From Paraburkholderia ultramafica (GTDB lineage: Bacteria > Pseudomonadota > Gammaproteobacteria > Burkholderiales > Burkholderiaceae), in contig NZ_CADIKK010000025.1 of assembly GCF_902859915.1 (NCBI RefSeq), positions 1-64,000 of the forward strand: a DNA stretch of 64,000 bases. Direction: 5' to 3'. Made by a program: the position numbers and the translations under genes. The notes below the pieces were generated by a model. That model was not told where the DNA came from. It worked only from the letters and a program-made list of their open reading frames with translations, and did no database searches. Below, in pieces: positions 54,779 through 63,244 of the stretch. Each line of letters begins with the position of its first letter. The stretch's first letter is position 1.

Positions 54779-56620
54779 ATGAACTTGTCCTTCGTGAAGC
54801 TGTTTTCGAAGCGCCCGGCTCGCGCATCCCGCGTGCCGCACGCCGTGTCCGCTCGCCGGATGCTCGGTGCAGCCGCGCTCGCCCTCTGGGCGCTGGCTGC
54901 CGTGCCCGCGCGCGCGCAGAATCCATCGCCAGATCAGGATGACGCCTCGGTCACGATGCCGGACCCGCTCGGCCCGGCATCGGCGGAAGATCAGAAGTCC
55001 CTGCCTGATGTGCCGCTGTCGAGCCAGATCGTATTCCAGGTGCTCGCCGCCGAAGTCGCGCTGCAACGCGACCAGCCGGCGCCCGCTTACCAGACCTACC
55101 TTGCCCTCGCGCGCGACACGCATGATCCGCGCATGGCGCAGCGCGCCACCGAAATCGCGCTGGCCGCGCAAAGCCCAGCGGACGCGCTGGCCGCCGCGCA
55201 ACTGTGGCAGCAGTATGCGCCGAACTCGGAACGCGCCGCGCAACTCGACGCGTCGCTGCTCGTGCTGTCCGGCAAACCTGACGAAGCAGCGCCGATTCTC
55301 GCCCGCGAACTCGCGAAGGTGCCCGCGGACAATCGCGGCAACGCGATTCTCGCGCTGCAACTGCTGCTGTCGCGCGGCCCGAACCGGATCGGCGGCTTGC
55401 ACGTGCTGCAGGACTTGCTGAAGAACGACATGAACCGGCCGGAAGCGCAGGTGGCGATCGCGCGCCAGCAGCTCGTGTCGGACGACGCGCCGGGCGCGCG
55501 CAAATCGCTCGAACAGGCGCTGACGCTGAAGCCGGACTATTTGCCGGCGGCGCTGCTGCTGTCGCAGATGGGCCCGGAAGAGCGCAGGGAAGGCATCGCG
55601 TCGCTCGAAAAATATGTGCAGCAGAATCCGAAGTCGCATGACGCGCGTCTCGCGCTCGCGCAGATGTATCTCGCGAGCGACCGCCTGGACGACGCGCAGA
55701 AGCAGTTCGAGATCATGCACAAGGCCAACGCGAACGACCTGACGCCGCTGATGGCGCTCGCGCTGATCAAGATCCAGCAGAAGAATTTCAAGGACGCGCA
55801 AACGTATCTGATCCAGTACGCGCAGCAGGCCGAAAAGACGCCGGGCGCCGATGCGGGCCAGGCGTATATCTACCTTGCGCAACTGTCGCTCGAACAGAAG
55901 AACGAAGCGGCGGCGAGCGACTGGCTGAACAAGATCTCGCCGTCGAGCCAGCAATACGTGGCGGCGCAGATCACGCGCGCGCAACTGCTCGCGAAACAAG
56001 GCAAGACCGACGACGCGCGCAGACTGCTGGCCAACCTGCAGGTATCCGATCCGCGCGACCTGGCGCTGGTCGCACGCACCGACGCGGCAGTCCTGTTCGA
56101 CGCGAAGCGTTACCCGGAGGCGGAAACACGCCTGCAACAAGCCACGGCGACCTTCCCCGACGACCCCGATCTCACCTATGACTACGCGATGGCCGCTGAA
56201 AAAACCGGCCATTACGACGTGATGGAAGCGCAGTTGCGCAAGCTGATCCAGACGCAGCCGGACAATCCCCAAGCCTACAACGCGCTCGGCTATTCGCTGG
56301 CCGATCGTAATCAGCGCCTGCCGGAAGCCGACAAGCTGGTCGAGAAGGCGTCGTCACTGGCGCCGAACGATGCGTTCATCATGGACAGCGTCGGCTGGGT
56401 CAAATTCCGGATGGGCGATACGTCGGACGCGATCAAGCTGCTGCGCAAAGCCTACGAGCTGCAGCCGAACGCCGAAATCGGCGCGCACCTCGGTGAAGTG
56501 TTGTGGAAAAGCGGTCAGCAGGATCAGGCCCGGGCCGCTTTCCGCGATGCGCGCAAGCTCGAACCGGACAACGACACGCTCGTCAAAACGCTGCAACGTC
56601 TTCAGGTAAACGATCTTTGA
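54779..56620 (+). CDS. Exported tetratricopeptide-repeat protein
   Basis: A 613-residue protein with a long signal peptide (basic start, hydrophobic segment about 26-45, cleavage near ARA|Q) followed by many TPR-like helix pairs across about 75-610. Clear repeats include DPRMAQRATEIALAAQSPADAL, SHDARLALAQMYLASDRLDDAQ and NPQAYNALGYSLADRNQRLPEAD. It is likely a periplasmic or outer-membrane-associated scaffold. It overlaps lolB by one base, so it may be linked to lipoprotein or envelope assembly. No specific partner is evident. Confidence 0.88.
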   Translation: MNLSFVKLFSKRPARASRVPHAVSARRMLGAAALALWALAAVPARAQNPSPDQDDASVTMPDPLGPASAEDQKSLPDVPLSSQIVFQVLAAEVALQRDQPAPAYQTYLALARDTHDPRMAQRATEIALAAQSPADALAAAQLWQQYAPNSERAAQLDASLLVLSGKPDEAAPILARELAKVPADNRGNAILALQLLLSRGPNRIGGLHVLQDLLKNDMNRPEAQVAIARQQLVSDDAPGARKSLEQALTLKPDYLPAALLLSQMGPEERREGIASLEKYVQQNPKSHDARLALAQMYLASDRLDDAQKQFEIMHKANANDLTPLMALALIKIQQKNFKDAQTYLIQYAQQAEKTPGADAGQAYIYLAQLSLEQKNEAAASDWLNKISPSSQQYVAAQITRAQLLAKQGKTDDARRLLANLQVSDPRDLALVARTDAAVLFDAKRYPEAETRLQQATATFPDDPDLTYDYAMAAEKTGHYDVMEAQLRKLIQTQPDNPQAYNALGYSLADRNQRLPEADKLVEKASSLAPNDAFIMDSVGWVKFRMGDTSDAIKLLRKAYELQPNAEIGAHLGEVLWKSGQQDQARAAFRDARKLEPDNDTLVKTLQRLQVNDL

Positions 56621-57252
56621 TGCGTCTGTCCCGTTTGATTTCCTTTCCCCGGGCGCCGCGCGGCGCGGCGCTCGGATTCGCTGCGGCAGCGGTTGTCGCG
56701 TTGGCCGGCTGTGCATCGGTGAAACCGCAGGGGCCGTCCACGTCGAATGCCGCAACCTCGGTCACCGCGCAGACTAGCCGCGCTTACCAGGGCCGCTTCG
56801 CGATCCAGTACAACGATCAGAACGGCCAGCAGCGCAACGCCTACGGCAACTTCTCGTGGCAGGAAACGGGCGACACAGTGACCCTGCAATTGCGCAACCC
56901 GCTCGGCCAGACACTCGCGATCGTGACTTCGTCGCCAGCTTCGGCCACGCTCGAATTGCCGAACCGTCAGCCGCTCACAGCGGACAACGTGTCCACGCTG
57001 ATGCAGAATGCGCTCGGTTTCGCGCTGCCGGTCGAAGGGCTGCGTTATTGGCTGCAGCCTTCGCCGGCGCCTACTTCGCGCGCCAAAACCGAGAAGGATC
57101 CGGAGCAGCCATCGCGCCTGAAGCAGATCACCCAGGACGGCTGGACGATCGACTATCTTGCGTATGCCGACGCGCCGGCCACCGGTGTCAAGCGCGTCAA
57201 TCTGAGCCGTGCGGAGCCGCCGCTCGACATCAAGCTCGTGCTGGATCAGTGA
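56620..57252 (+). CDS. lolB: Outer-membrane lipoprotein receptor LolB
   Basis: The 210-residue lipoprotein has a lipobox VALAGC with lipidated C31. The LolB beta-barrel includes YQGRFAIQYNDQNGQQRNAYGNFSW and the NPLGQTLAIV region. LolB takes lipoproteins from LolA and inserts them in the outer membrane. The ATG at 56620 shares a base with the stop of the TPR gene (TGATG), indicating coupling. It precedes ispE, as in most proteobacteria. Confidence 0.94.
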   Translation: MRLSRLISFPRAPRGAALGFAAAAVVALAGCASVKPQGPSTSNAATSVTAQTSRAYQGRFAIQYNDQNGQQRNAYGNFSWQETGDTVTLQLRNPLGQTLAIVTSSPASATLELPNRQPLTADNVSTLMQNALGFALPVEGLRYWLQPSPAPTSRAKTEKDPEQPSRLKQITQDGWTIDYLAYADAPATGVKRVNLSRAEPPLDIKLVLDQ

Positions 57253-57317
57253 CCCGCGTCTGTTCGCGCAACCTTGCAGCCTGTTCGGCGCCACTTTGGC
57301 GCATGTAGCCTCGACTC

Positions 57318-58199
57318 ATGATTGAAACGACCGATTCGCTGCGCGATTGTCTCGCGCCAGCGAAACTCAACCTCTTCCTGCACATCACCGGCCGCCGGCC
57401 GGATGGTTATCACACGCTGCAAACGGTCTTCCAGTTGCTCGACTGGGGCGACACGCTGCACTTCAAGCGACGCGACGACGGACTCATCACGCGCAGCACC
57501 GAGATCGCCGACGTGCCGCCGGAACACGATCTCACCGTGCGCGCCGCGACGCTGCTCAAGACGCATACGGGCTCGCCTGAAGGCGTCGATATCGAAATAG
57601 AGAAGCGCCTGCCGATGGGCGCCGGCCTCGGCGGCGGCAGCTCCGACGCGGCGACTACGCTGCTCGCGCTGAATCGCCTGTGGAAGCTCAGCTTGCCGCG
57701 TCTGGAGTTGCAGGCATTGGCATTGAAGCTCGGCGCGGATGTACCGTTTTTTGTTTTTGGAAAAAATGCGTTCGCACAGGGTGTCGGAGAAGCTTTGGAC
57801 GTTGTACAATTGCCGCCGCGCCACTTTCTAGTGGTGACACCGAGGGTGCAGGTTCCAACTGCAGCGATTTTTTCCGAAAAAGCGTTGACAAGAGATTCAA
57901 AGCCCCTCATAATTACGGACTTTCCTGCAGAACTTAGCTGCAACACTGAATGGCCAGAAAGCTTCGGCCGGAATGACATGCAGCAGATTGTCGTAGGAAA
58001 GTACACGGAAGTAGCGCAAGTGCTGCGATGGTTTGAAAATATCGCGCCGGCGCGGATGTCCGGATCAGGTGCAAGTGTCTTTGCAGCGTTCCGCAGTAAA
58101 GCTGAAGCAGAAGCGGTGCAAGCCAAACTGCCTGGCGAATGGAACAGTGCAGTGGCCGCCGGTCTGGATCAGCATCCACTCTTTACTTTCGCGTCATAA
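57318..58199 (+). CDS. ispE: 4-diphosphocytidyl-2-C-methyl-D-erythritol kinase
   Basis: A 293-residue GHMP kinase of the MEP isoprenoid pathway. The ATP-binding glycine loop is PMGAGLGGGSSDAATTL near residues 97-113, and AKLNLFLHITGRRPDGYH near residue 15 is the substrate-binding signature. Codon use from about 57720 to 58100 is less GC-rich than the rest of the gene. The gene is intact and lies between lolB and the tRNA, as in related genomes. Confidence 0.97.
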   Translation: MIETTDSLRDCLAPAKLNLFLHITGRRPDGYHTLQTVFQLLDWGDTLHFKRRDDGLITRSTEIADVPPEHDLTVRAATLLKTHTGSPEGVDIEIEKRLPMGAGLGGGSSDAATTLLALNRLWKLSLPRLELQALALKLGADVPFFVFGKNAFAQGVGEALDVVQLPPRHFLVVTPRVQVPTAAIFSEKALTRDSKPLIITDFPAELSCNTEWPESFGRNDMQQIVVGKYTEVAQVLRWFENIAPARMSGSGASVFAAFRSKAEAEAVQAKLPGEWNSAVAAGLDQHPLFTFAS

Positions 58200-58251
58200 G
58201 TTTTGCATCGCTGAACGAAACTCCACGTTCGGCGGAGCTCAGAGTTAGTGT

Positions 58252-58328
58252 AGGGGAGTCGCCAAGCTGGTTAAGGCACCGGATTTTGATTCCGGCATGC
58301 AAAGGTTCGAATCCTTTCTCCCCTGCCA
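58252..58328 (+). tRNA. tRNA-Gln (anticodon TTG)
   Basis: The 77-nt gene folds into a full cloverleaf. The acceptor stem is AGGGGAG/CTCCCCT with discriminator G and an encoded CCA. The anticodon arm CCGGA-TTTTGAT-TCCGG places TTG at 34-36, and the T-arm has GGTTCGAATCC. It reads CAA glutamine codons and lies between ispE and prs. Confidence 0.97.
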
Positions 58329-58372
58329 AAATTTCTCGCATTTCCCCTCGCCCCCCAGCTTGAAGCAGGTGC

Positions 58373-59332
58373 ATGATGAGCAGCCATGACGGCCTGATGG
58401 TTTTTACTGGCAACGCGAATCCCGCGCTTGCACAGGAAGTCGTCAAAATCCTCGGTATTCCCCTCGGCAAAGCAATGGTTAGCCGTTTCTCGGACGGTGA
58501 AATCCAGGTCGAGATTCAGGAAAACGTGCGTGGCAAGGACGTCTTCGTTCTGCAATCCACGTGCGCACCGGCGAATGACAACCTGATGGAACTGATGATC
58601 ATGGTCGATGCGCTCAAGCGCGCATCCGCTGGCCGGATCACCGCAGCCATTCCCTACTTCGGTTATGCCCGTCAAGATCGTCGCCCGCGTTCCGCGCGCG
58701 TCGCCATCTCGGCGAAGATCGTGGCGAACATGCTGGAAATCGCCGGCGTCGAGCGGATCATCACGATGGATCTGCACGCCGACCAGATTCAAGGCTTCTT
58801 CGACATCCCGGTCGACAACATCTACGCTACGCCCGTGCTGCTCGGCGATCTGCGCAAGCAGAACTATGAGAACCTGCTGGTCGTTTCGCCGGACGTCGGC
58901 GGCGTGGTGCGTGCCCGGGCTCTCGCGAAGCAGCTCAATTGCGATCTCGCGATCATCGACAAGCGTCGTCCGAAGGCGAACGTCGCCGAAGTGATGAACA
59001 TCATCGGTGAAGTCGAAGGCCGTACCTGCGTGATCATGGACGACATGGTCGACACCGCCGGCACGCTCTGCAAGGCAGCACAGGTTTTGAAGGAACGCGG
59101 TGCGAAGCAGGTGTTCGCTTACGCTACCCACCCGGTTCTGTCGGGCGGCGCGGGCGAGCGTATCGCGGCTTCCGCACTCGACGAACTCGTTGTCACGGAC
59201 ACGATCCCGCTCGGCGAAGAAGCCCGCTCGTGCGCAAAGATCCGTTCGTTGAGCAGCGCCGGCCTGCTTGCCGAAACGTTCTCGCGGATCCGCCGCGGCG
59301 ATTCGGTGATGTCGCTGTTCGCTGAAAGTTAA
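58373..59332 (+). CDS. prs: Ribose-phosphate pyrophosphokinase
   Basis: A 319-residue PRPP synthetase making PRPP from ribose-5-phosphate and ATP for nucleotide, His and Trp synthesis. Motifs are PYFGYARQDRRP (ATP loop), MDLHADQIQGFFDIPVDN (flexible catalytic region) and the PRPP site VIMDDMVDTAGTL. Two consecutive ATG codons open the frame (58373/58376). The gene starts 44 nt after the tRNA, so the tRNA may be cut from the prs leader. Confidence 0.97.
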   Translation: MMSSHDGLMVFTGNANPALAQEVVKILGIPLGKAMVSRFSDGEIQVEIQENVRGKDVFVLQSTCAPANDNLMELMIMVDALKRASAGRITAAIPYFGYARQDRRPRSARVAISAKIVANMLEIAGVERIITMDLHADQIQGFFDIPVDNIYATPVLLGDLRKQNYENLLVVSPDVGGVVRARALAKQLNCDLAIIDKRRPKANVAEVMNIIGEVEGRTCVIMDDMVDTAGTLCKAAQVLKERGAKQVFAYATHPVLSGGAGERIAASALDELVVTDTIPLGEEARSCAKIRSLSSAGLLAETFSRIRRGDSVMSLFAES

Positions 59333-59496
59333 GTATTTGCGAAGGCGCAGCGTATCGCTATAAGCGGCACGCCGCGCTTTTGCACAATCGGCATGAACGA
59401 ACGAAGGTTCGTGCCGCAGCTCTGGGGCCTCAGCCATAACGGCTTGGAGGCCCTGTTTTTACTGCCTGGTCGCGGGCAGTGCATTGGAGATTCAAC

Positions 59497-60117
59497 ATGA
59501 AAGTAGTCGCTTTCGAGCGTTCTTTGCAAGGTACGGGTGCGAGCCGCCGCCTGCGTAACTCGGGCAAGACCCCGGGCATCGTATATGGCGCTGGTGCTGA
59601 AACGCAATTGGTCGAACTGGACCACAACGCGCTGTGGCACGCGCTAAAGAAAGAAGTCTTCCACTCATCGATTCTCGACCTGGAAGTGGCAGGCAAGTCG
59701 CAACAGGTTCTGCTGCGCGACGTGCAATACCACCCGTTCCGTCAGCTCGTGCTGCACGTGGACTTCCAACGTGTCGACGCGAAGAAGAAGCTGCACACCA
59801 AGGTGCCGCTGCACTTCATGAACCAGGAATCGAACCCGGCAGTGAAGCTGTCGAGCGCGGTGATCTCGCACGTCGTCAATGAACTGGAAATCGAGTGCCT
59901 GCCGTCGGCACTGCCGGAATTCATCGAAGTCGACCTGGCGAAGATCGAAGCAGGTCAATCGGTTCACGCTAAAGACATCCCGTTGCCGGCAGGTGTTGCG
60001 CTGGTCGCTCACCTCGAAGCAGAAAACCCGGTGGTCGCAGCTGCAACGATCCCGGCTGGCGCAATCGCTGAAGGCGACGCCGCCGCTGCTGCTGAAGGCG
60101 AAACGCCGGCTGCTTAA
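59497..60117 (+). CDS. rplY: 50S ribosomal protein L25/general stress protein Ctc
   Basis: The 206-residue protein has an N-terminal L25 5S-rRNA-binding domain (MKVVAFERSLQGTGASRRLR) and the C-terminal TL5/CTC domain, ending in an Ala/Glu-rich tail. This long form is normal for beta-proteobacteria. GGAG seven nt upstream supports the ATG at 59497. It is followed by a strong terminator. Confidence 0.95.
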   Translation: MKVVAFERSLQGTGASRRLRNSGKTPGIVYGAGAETQLVELDHNALWHALKKEVFHSSILDLEVAGKSQQVLLRDVQYHPFRQLVLHVDFQRVDAKKKLHTKVPLHFMNQESNPAVKLSSAVISHVVNELEIECLPSALPEFIEVDLAKIEAGQSVHAKDIPLPAGVALVAHLEAENPVVAAATIPAGAIAEGDAAAAAEGETPAA

Positions 60118-60180
60118 GGACCTTTCGGGTACCGAGCAAGCAATCCTCTCGATCCGTTTTCAATGAAACGGTCGATGTGA

Positions 60181-60212
60181 CCCGCCGAGGTTCGCCACGG
60201 CGGGTTTTTTTT
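60181..60212 (+). terminator. Terminator after rplY
   Basis: CCCGCCG (60181-60187) pairs with CGGCGGG (60198-60204) around a 10-base loop, followed by eight T residues. Confidence 0.9.
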
Positions 60213-60267
60213 CGGTTTTTTCGGCTCGGCTGAGTTCGGCTCCCGGGCCAGATGGACCTACGCAAAC

Positions 60268-60870
60268 ATGATCAAGCTGATCGTCGGGCTCGGCAATCCG
60301 GGCGCCGAATACACCGCGACGCGCCACAATGCCGGTTTCTGGCTGGTCGATCAACTGGCGCGCGAAGCAGGTACGACGCTGCGCGACGAGCGGCGCTTCC
60401 ACGGTTTCTACGCGAAAGCGCGACTGCACGGTGAAGAAGTGCATCTGCTGGAACCCCAGATGTATATGAACCGCTCCGGGCAATCGGTCGTGGCGGTAGC
60501 GCAATTCTTCAAGATTCTTCCCGACGAGATTCTGGTCGCTCACGACGAACTCGACATGCCGCCCGGCAGCGTCAAGCTGAAGCTCGGCGGCGGCAGCGGC
60601 GGCCATAACGGGTTGAAGGACATCACCGCGCATCTGTCGTCGCAGCAGTATTGGCGGCTGCGGATCGGCATTGGCCATCCGCGCGATCTGATTCCCGAAA
60701 GCGCGCGCGCCGGCGCCAAGCCGGACGTCGCCAATTACGTGCTGAAGCCGCCGCGGCGGGAAGAGCAGGAAGTGATTGACGCATCGATCGAGCGTGCGCT
60801 TGCCGTGATGCCGAAAATCATCACGGGTGAACTGGAGCGCGCGATGATGCAGCTGCATCGTAACCCCTGA
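60268..60870 (+). CDS. pth: Peptidyl-tRNA hydrolase
   Basis: A 200-residue enzyme that recycles peptidyl-tRNA. It has catalytic H20 in TRHNAGFWLVD and the conserved HDELDMPPG and GGHNGLKDI segments that bind the peptidyl and tRNA moieties. It follows rplY, the standard order in many proteobacteria, but is separated from it by a terminator. Confidence 0.97.
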   Translation: MIKLIVGLGNPGAEYTATRHNAGFWLVDQLAREAGTTLRDERRFHGFYAKARLHGEEVHLLEPQMYMNRSGQSVVAVAQFFKILPDEILVAHDELDMPPGSVKLKLGGGSGGHNGLKDITAHLSSQQYWRLRIGIGHPRDLIPESARAGAKPDVANYVLKPPRREEQEVIDASIERALAVMPKIITGELERAMMQLHRNP

Positions 60871-60939
60871 GCTGCTGCGCCGCTTGCGGCCGTATCGATG
60901 CTGTATCGCTGCTGTATTGTTATCGTTAGCAACCATCTT

Positions 60940-61120
60940 GCATGGGACCAGAGTAAGCGCTGAAGCGCTAACTCCAGTCGACCGCGCATGGGACTGGAGC
61001 AGGCGCTAAAGCGCTAACTCTGGTCGACCGCGCATGGGACCAGAGTAAGCGCTAAAGCGCTAACTCCAGTCGACCGCGCATGGGACCAGAGTAAGCGCTA
61101 AAGCGCTAACTCTGGTCGAC
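60940..61120. repeat. Four tandem 46-bp hairpin units upstream of hisC
   Basis: Units begin with GCATGGGAC at 60940, 60986, 61032 and 61078; the fourth is 3 bp short. Each contains two AGCGCT/GGCGCT words flanked by arms of type CCAGAG or CTGGAG on the left and CTCTGG or CTCCAG on the right. Unit 4 forms a perfect 9-bp arm pair, GACCAGAGT with ACTCTGGTC. Between units, 1-right/2-left and 2-right/3-left also pair (8 and 9 bp). The two-base changes occur on both sides of potential stems, which indicates conserved pairing. The array ends 2 bp before the hisC ribosome binding site. Confidence 0.9.
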
Positions 61121-61122
61121 AC

Positions 61123-61136
61123 AGGAGAATCGCTTG
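61123..61136 (+). promoter_or_regulatory. Ribosome binding site and TTG start of hisC
   Basis: AGGAGA at 61123-61128 is followed after a 5-nt gap by TTG at 61134. The TTG-started frame gives the normal HisC N-terminus. The site abuts the 46-bp repeats, so RNA folding of the array could affect ribosome access. Confidence 0.7.
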
Positions 61137-62213
61137 AGCCGCTATTGGAGTGACATCGTTCACCGTCTGACGCCGTATGTGCCGGGCGAGCAGCCCGTGG
61201 TCGCGCATCCGGTGAAGCTGAACACCAACGAGAATCCATATCCGCCCTCGCCGCGCGTGCTCGAGGCGATCCGGCAGGAACTGGGCGACGCCGGCGAGTC
61301 GCTGCGGCGCTATCCCGATCCGACCGCGCTCAAACTGCGCGAAGCGGTTGCCGCGCATCACGGCATCCGCGCCGAGCAGGTGTTCGCGGGCAACGGCTCG
61401 GACGAAGTGCTGGCGCTCACGTTCCAGGCATTGCTGAAGCACGACAAACCTTTGCTGTTCCCGGATATCACGTACAGCTTCTATCCGACCTACGCGCGGC
61501 TGTTCGAAGTCGACTACCGGACGATCGCGCTCGACGACAGCTTCGCAATCAATGTCGACGATTACACGGCGCCGAACGGCGGCGTGCTGTTCCCGAATCC
61601 GAATGCGCCGACCGGACGTCCTCTGCCGCTCGCCGAGATCGAGCGTCTGGTGGCGAGAAATGCCGATTCGGTCGTCGTGATCGACGAGGCCTACGTGGAT
61701 TTCGGCGCCGAGTCGGCGATTGCGCTGATCGACCGCTATCCGAATCTGCTGGTCGTTCAGACGACGTCGAAGTCACGTTCGCTGGCCGGCATGCGCGTGG
61801 GCTTCGCGTTCGGCAATCCGGCACTGATCGATGCGCTGAACCGCGTGAAGGACAGTTTCAATTCGTACCCGCTCGACCGGCTGGCGCAAGCCGCCGCCAC
61901 CGCCGCGTACGAAGACGACGCGTGGTTTCGCGACAGCTGCGCCAAGGTGATTGCGAGCCGTGAGCGGCTGGCCGCGGGACTGACGGCGCTCGGCTTCGAG
62001 GTGGTGCCGTCGGCCGCGAATCTGCTGTTCGCGCGCCATGAAGGCTACGACGCGGCAACGCTCGTACTGCGGCTCAAGGGCAAGGAGATTTTCGTGCGCC
62101 ATTTCAAGGCGCCGCGAATCGACCAGCATCTGCGGATCTCGGTCGGCACCGACGCCGAATGCGACATTCTGCTGAACGCGCTACGCGACATCTTCAGCGC
62201 GTACGTCGGATAG
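61134..62213 (+). CDS. hisC: Histidinol-phosphate aminotransferase
   Basis: A 359-residue fold-type I PLP enzyme converting imidazole-acetol phosphate to histidinol phosphate. Key residues are N155/N157 in FPNPNAPTG, D184 and Y187 in IDEAYVDF, the Schiff-base lysine K213 in TTSKSRSLAGMRVGFA, and the arginine in LRISVG. It is not beside other his genes and may be one of several HisC paralogues, perhaps also acting on aromatic amino acids. The TTG start at 61134 is supported by AGGAGA. The leader carries the 46-bp hairpin array. Confidence 0.94.
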   Translation: MSRYWSDIVHRLTPYVPGEQPVVAHPVKLNTNENPYPPSPRVLEAIRQELGDAGESLRRYPDPTALKLREAVAAHHGIRAEQVFAGNGSDEVLALTFQALLKHDKPLLFPDITYSFYPTYARLFEVDYRTIALDDSFAINVDDYTAPNGGVLFPNPNAPTGRPLPLAEIERLVARNADSVVVIDEAYVDFGAESAIALIDRYPNLLVVQTTSKSRSLAGMRVGFAFGNPALIDALNRVKDSFNSYPLDRLAQAAATAAYEDDAWFRDSCAKVIASRERLAAGLTALGFEVVPSAANLLFARHEGYDAATLVLRLKGKEIFVRHFKAPRIDQHLRISVGTDAECDILLNALRDIFSAYVG

Positions 62214-62241
62214 CACCGCGCGCAACGGAAAGCGTCGCTGC

Positions 62242-62273
62242 AAAAGAAAACGGCGAGGCCAAGGCCTCGCCGT
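62242..62273 (-). terminator. Terminator of the ferredoxin gene
   Basis: ACGGCGAGGCC and GGCCTCGCCGT (62250-62260 and 62263-62273) form an 11-bp stem. On the minus strand it is followed by TTTTCTTTTG. It lies between convergent hisC and the ferredoxin gene and may stop hisC transcripts too, though without a U-run on the plus side. Confidence 0.85.
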
Positions 62274-62295
62274 TCGGTCATTCAAACATCGAATC

Positions 62296-62553
62296 TCACG
62301 CGCCCTTCGCGGCCTGCAGCGCGTGGTACTTCGCCATCAAGCCATCGGGCGTCTCCAGATGTTCCGGGTCGCGCGGGATGCACTCGACCGGGCACACCTG
62401 AATGCACTGCGGCTCGTCGAAATGGCCGACACATTCGGTGCATTTCTTCGGATCGATCACATAGATTTCCGGGCCCATCGAAATTGCGTCGTTCGGGCAC
62501 TCGGGCTCGCACACGTCGCAATTGATGCACTCGTCGGTAATCATCAAGGCCAT
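62296..62553 (-). CDS. YfhL-family ferredoxin, two 4Fe-4S clusters
   Basis: The 85-residue protein has CINCDVCEPECPN and CTECVGHFDEPQCIQVCP, the eight cysteines for two 4Fe-4S clusters. The insertion between the second and third cysteines of the latter motif is typical of the Alvin/YfhL ferredoxins. Electron partners are unknown. The ATG at 62553 is used; a longer frame to 62598 adds a basic leader. It precedes its own terminator and lies downstream of coaD. Confidence 0.93.
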   Translation of the reverse strand: MALMITDECINCDVCEPECPNDAISMGPEIYVIDPKKCTECVGHFDEPQCIQVCPVECIPRDPEHLETPDGLMAKYHALQAAKGA

Positions 62554-62616
62554 ACTTCTCTCACTTCGCGCCGGCCGAAGCCGGCTCTGATCCGTCAAAC
62601 CGACAGTTTACGCCGG

Positions 62617-63132
62617 TTACAGTTGCGCCGCCGAAGCGCCGCTGTTCGGATCCAGCGCGGCGACCTTCTCTGTCAGCCATTTTTCGACCGACGGGAACAC
62701 AAACTTGCTGACGTCGCCGCCCAGTTGAGCAATTTCGCGCACGATCGTGCCCGAAATGAACTGATACTGGTCGGATGGTGTCATGAACATGGTTTCGACG
62801 TCGGGCAGCAGATAGCGATTCATGCCCGCCATCTGGAACTCATATTCGAAGTCCGACACGGCGCGCAGACCACGCACGATGACCCGCGCGTTATTGGTAC
62901 GCACGAAGTCCTTCAGCAGGCCCTTGAAGCTCATCACCTGGACGTTCGGGTAGTGCCCGAGCACTTCATGAGCGATGTCGAGGCGCTCTTCCAGCGTGAA
63001 GAACGGCTTCTTGTTGCGGCTATCGGCAACACCCACCACCAGCGTGTCGAAAATGCTCGACGCGCGCCGAACGAGGTCTTCGTGACCGCGCGTCAGCGGG
63101 TCGAACGTGCCCGGGTACACGGCGACTACCAT
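62617..63132 (-). CDS. coaD: Phosphopantetheine adenylyltransferase
   Basis: A 171-residue nucleotidyltransferase that makes dephospho-CoA from 4'-phosphopantetheine and ATP. The T/HxGH-type motif is TFDPLTRGHEDLV at the N-terminus, and the second nucleotide motif is ISGTIVREIA, a variant of ISSTxVR. GAGGAG precedes the ATG at 63132. It lies between rsmD and the ferredoxin gene, a common order. Confidence 0.97.
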   Translation of the reverse strand: MVVAVYPGTFDPLTRGHEDLVRRASSIFDTLVVGVADSRNKKPFFTLEERLDIAHEVLGHYPNVQVMSFKGLLKDFVRTNNARVIVRGLRAVSDFEYEFQMAGMNRYLLPDVETMFMTPSDQYQFISGTIVREIAQLGGDVSKFVFPSVEKWLTEKVAALDPNSGASAAQL

Positions 63133-63244
63133 GAAACTTCTCCTCTCTTCACACAAAGGGGCACGTCAAAGCGTCCACGCGACGCATTTGGCACCGACCG
63201 CGCGCGTGACGACCAACCGCCCGGCGCCCGTTTTGGAACGCGCA

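Noticed and set aside
54692..56272. Long minus-strand open frame that would extend mutM to about 800 residues
   Set aside because: Its extra part is antisense to the TPR gene and is Arg/Gln/Leu-rich with no homology; mutM must begin MPELPE so that Pro2 is the nucleophile.
60940..61120. CRISPR array
   Set aside because: Units are 46 bp with no variable spacers; the whole unit repeats, so it is a tandem hairpin repeat.
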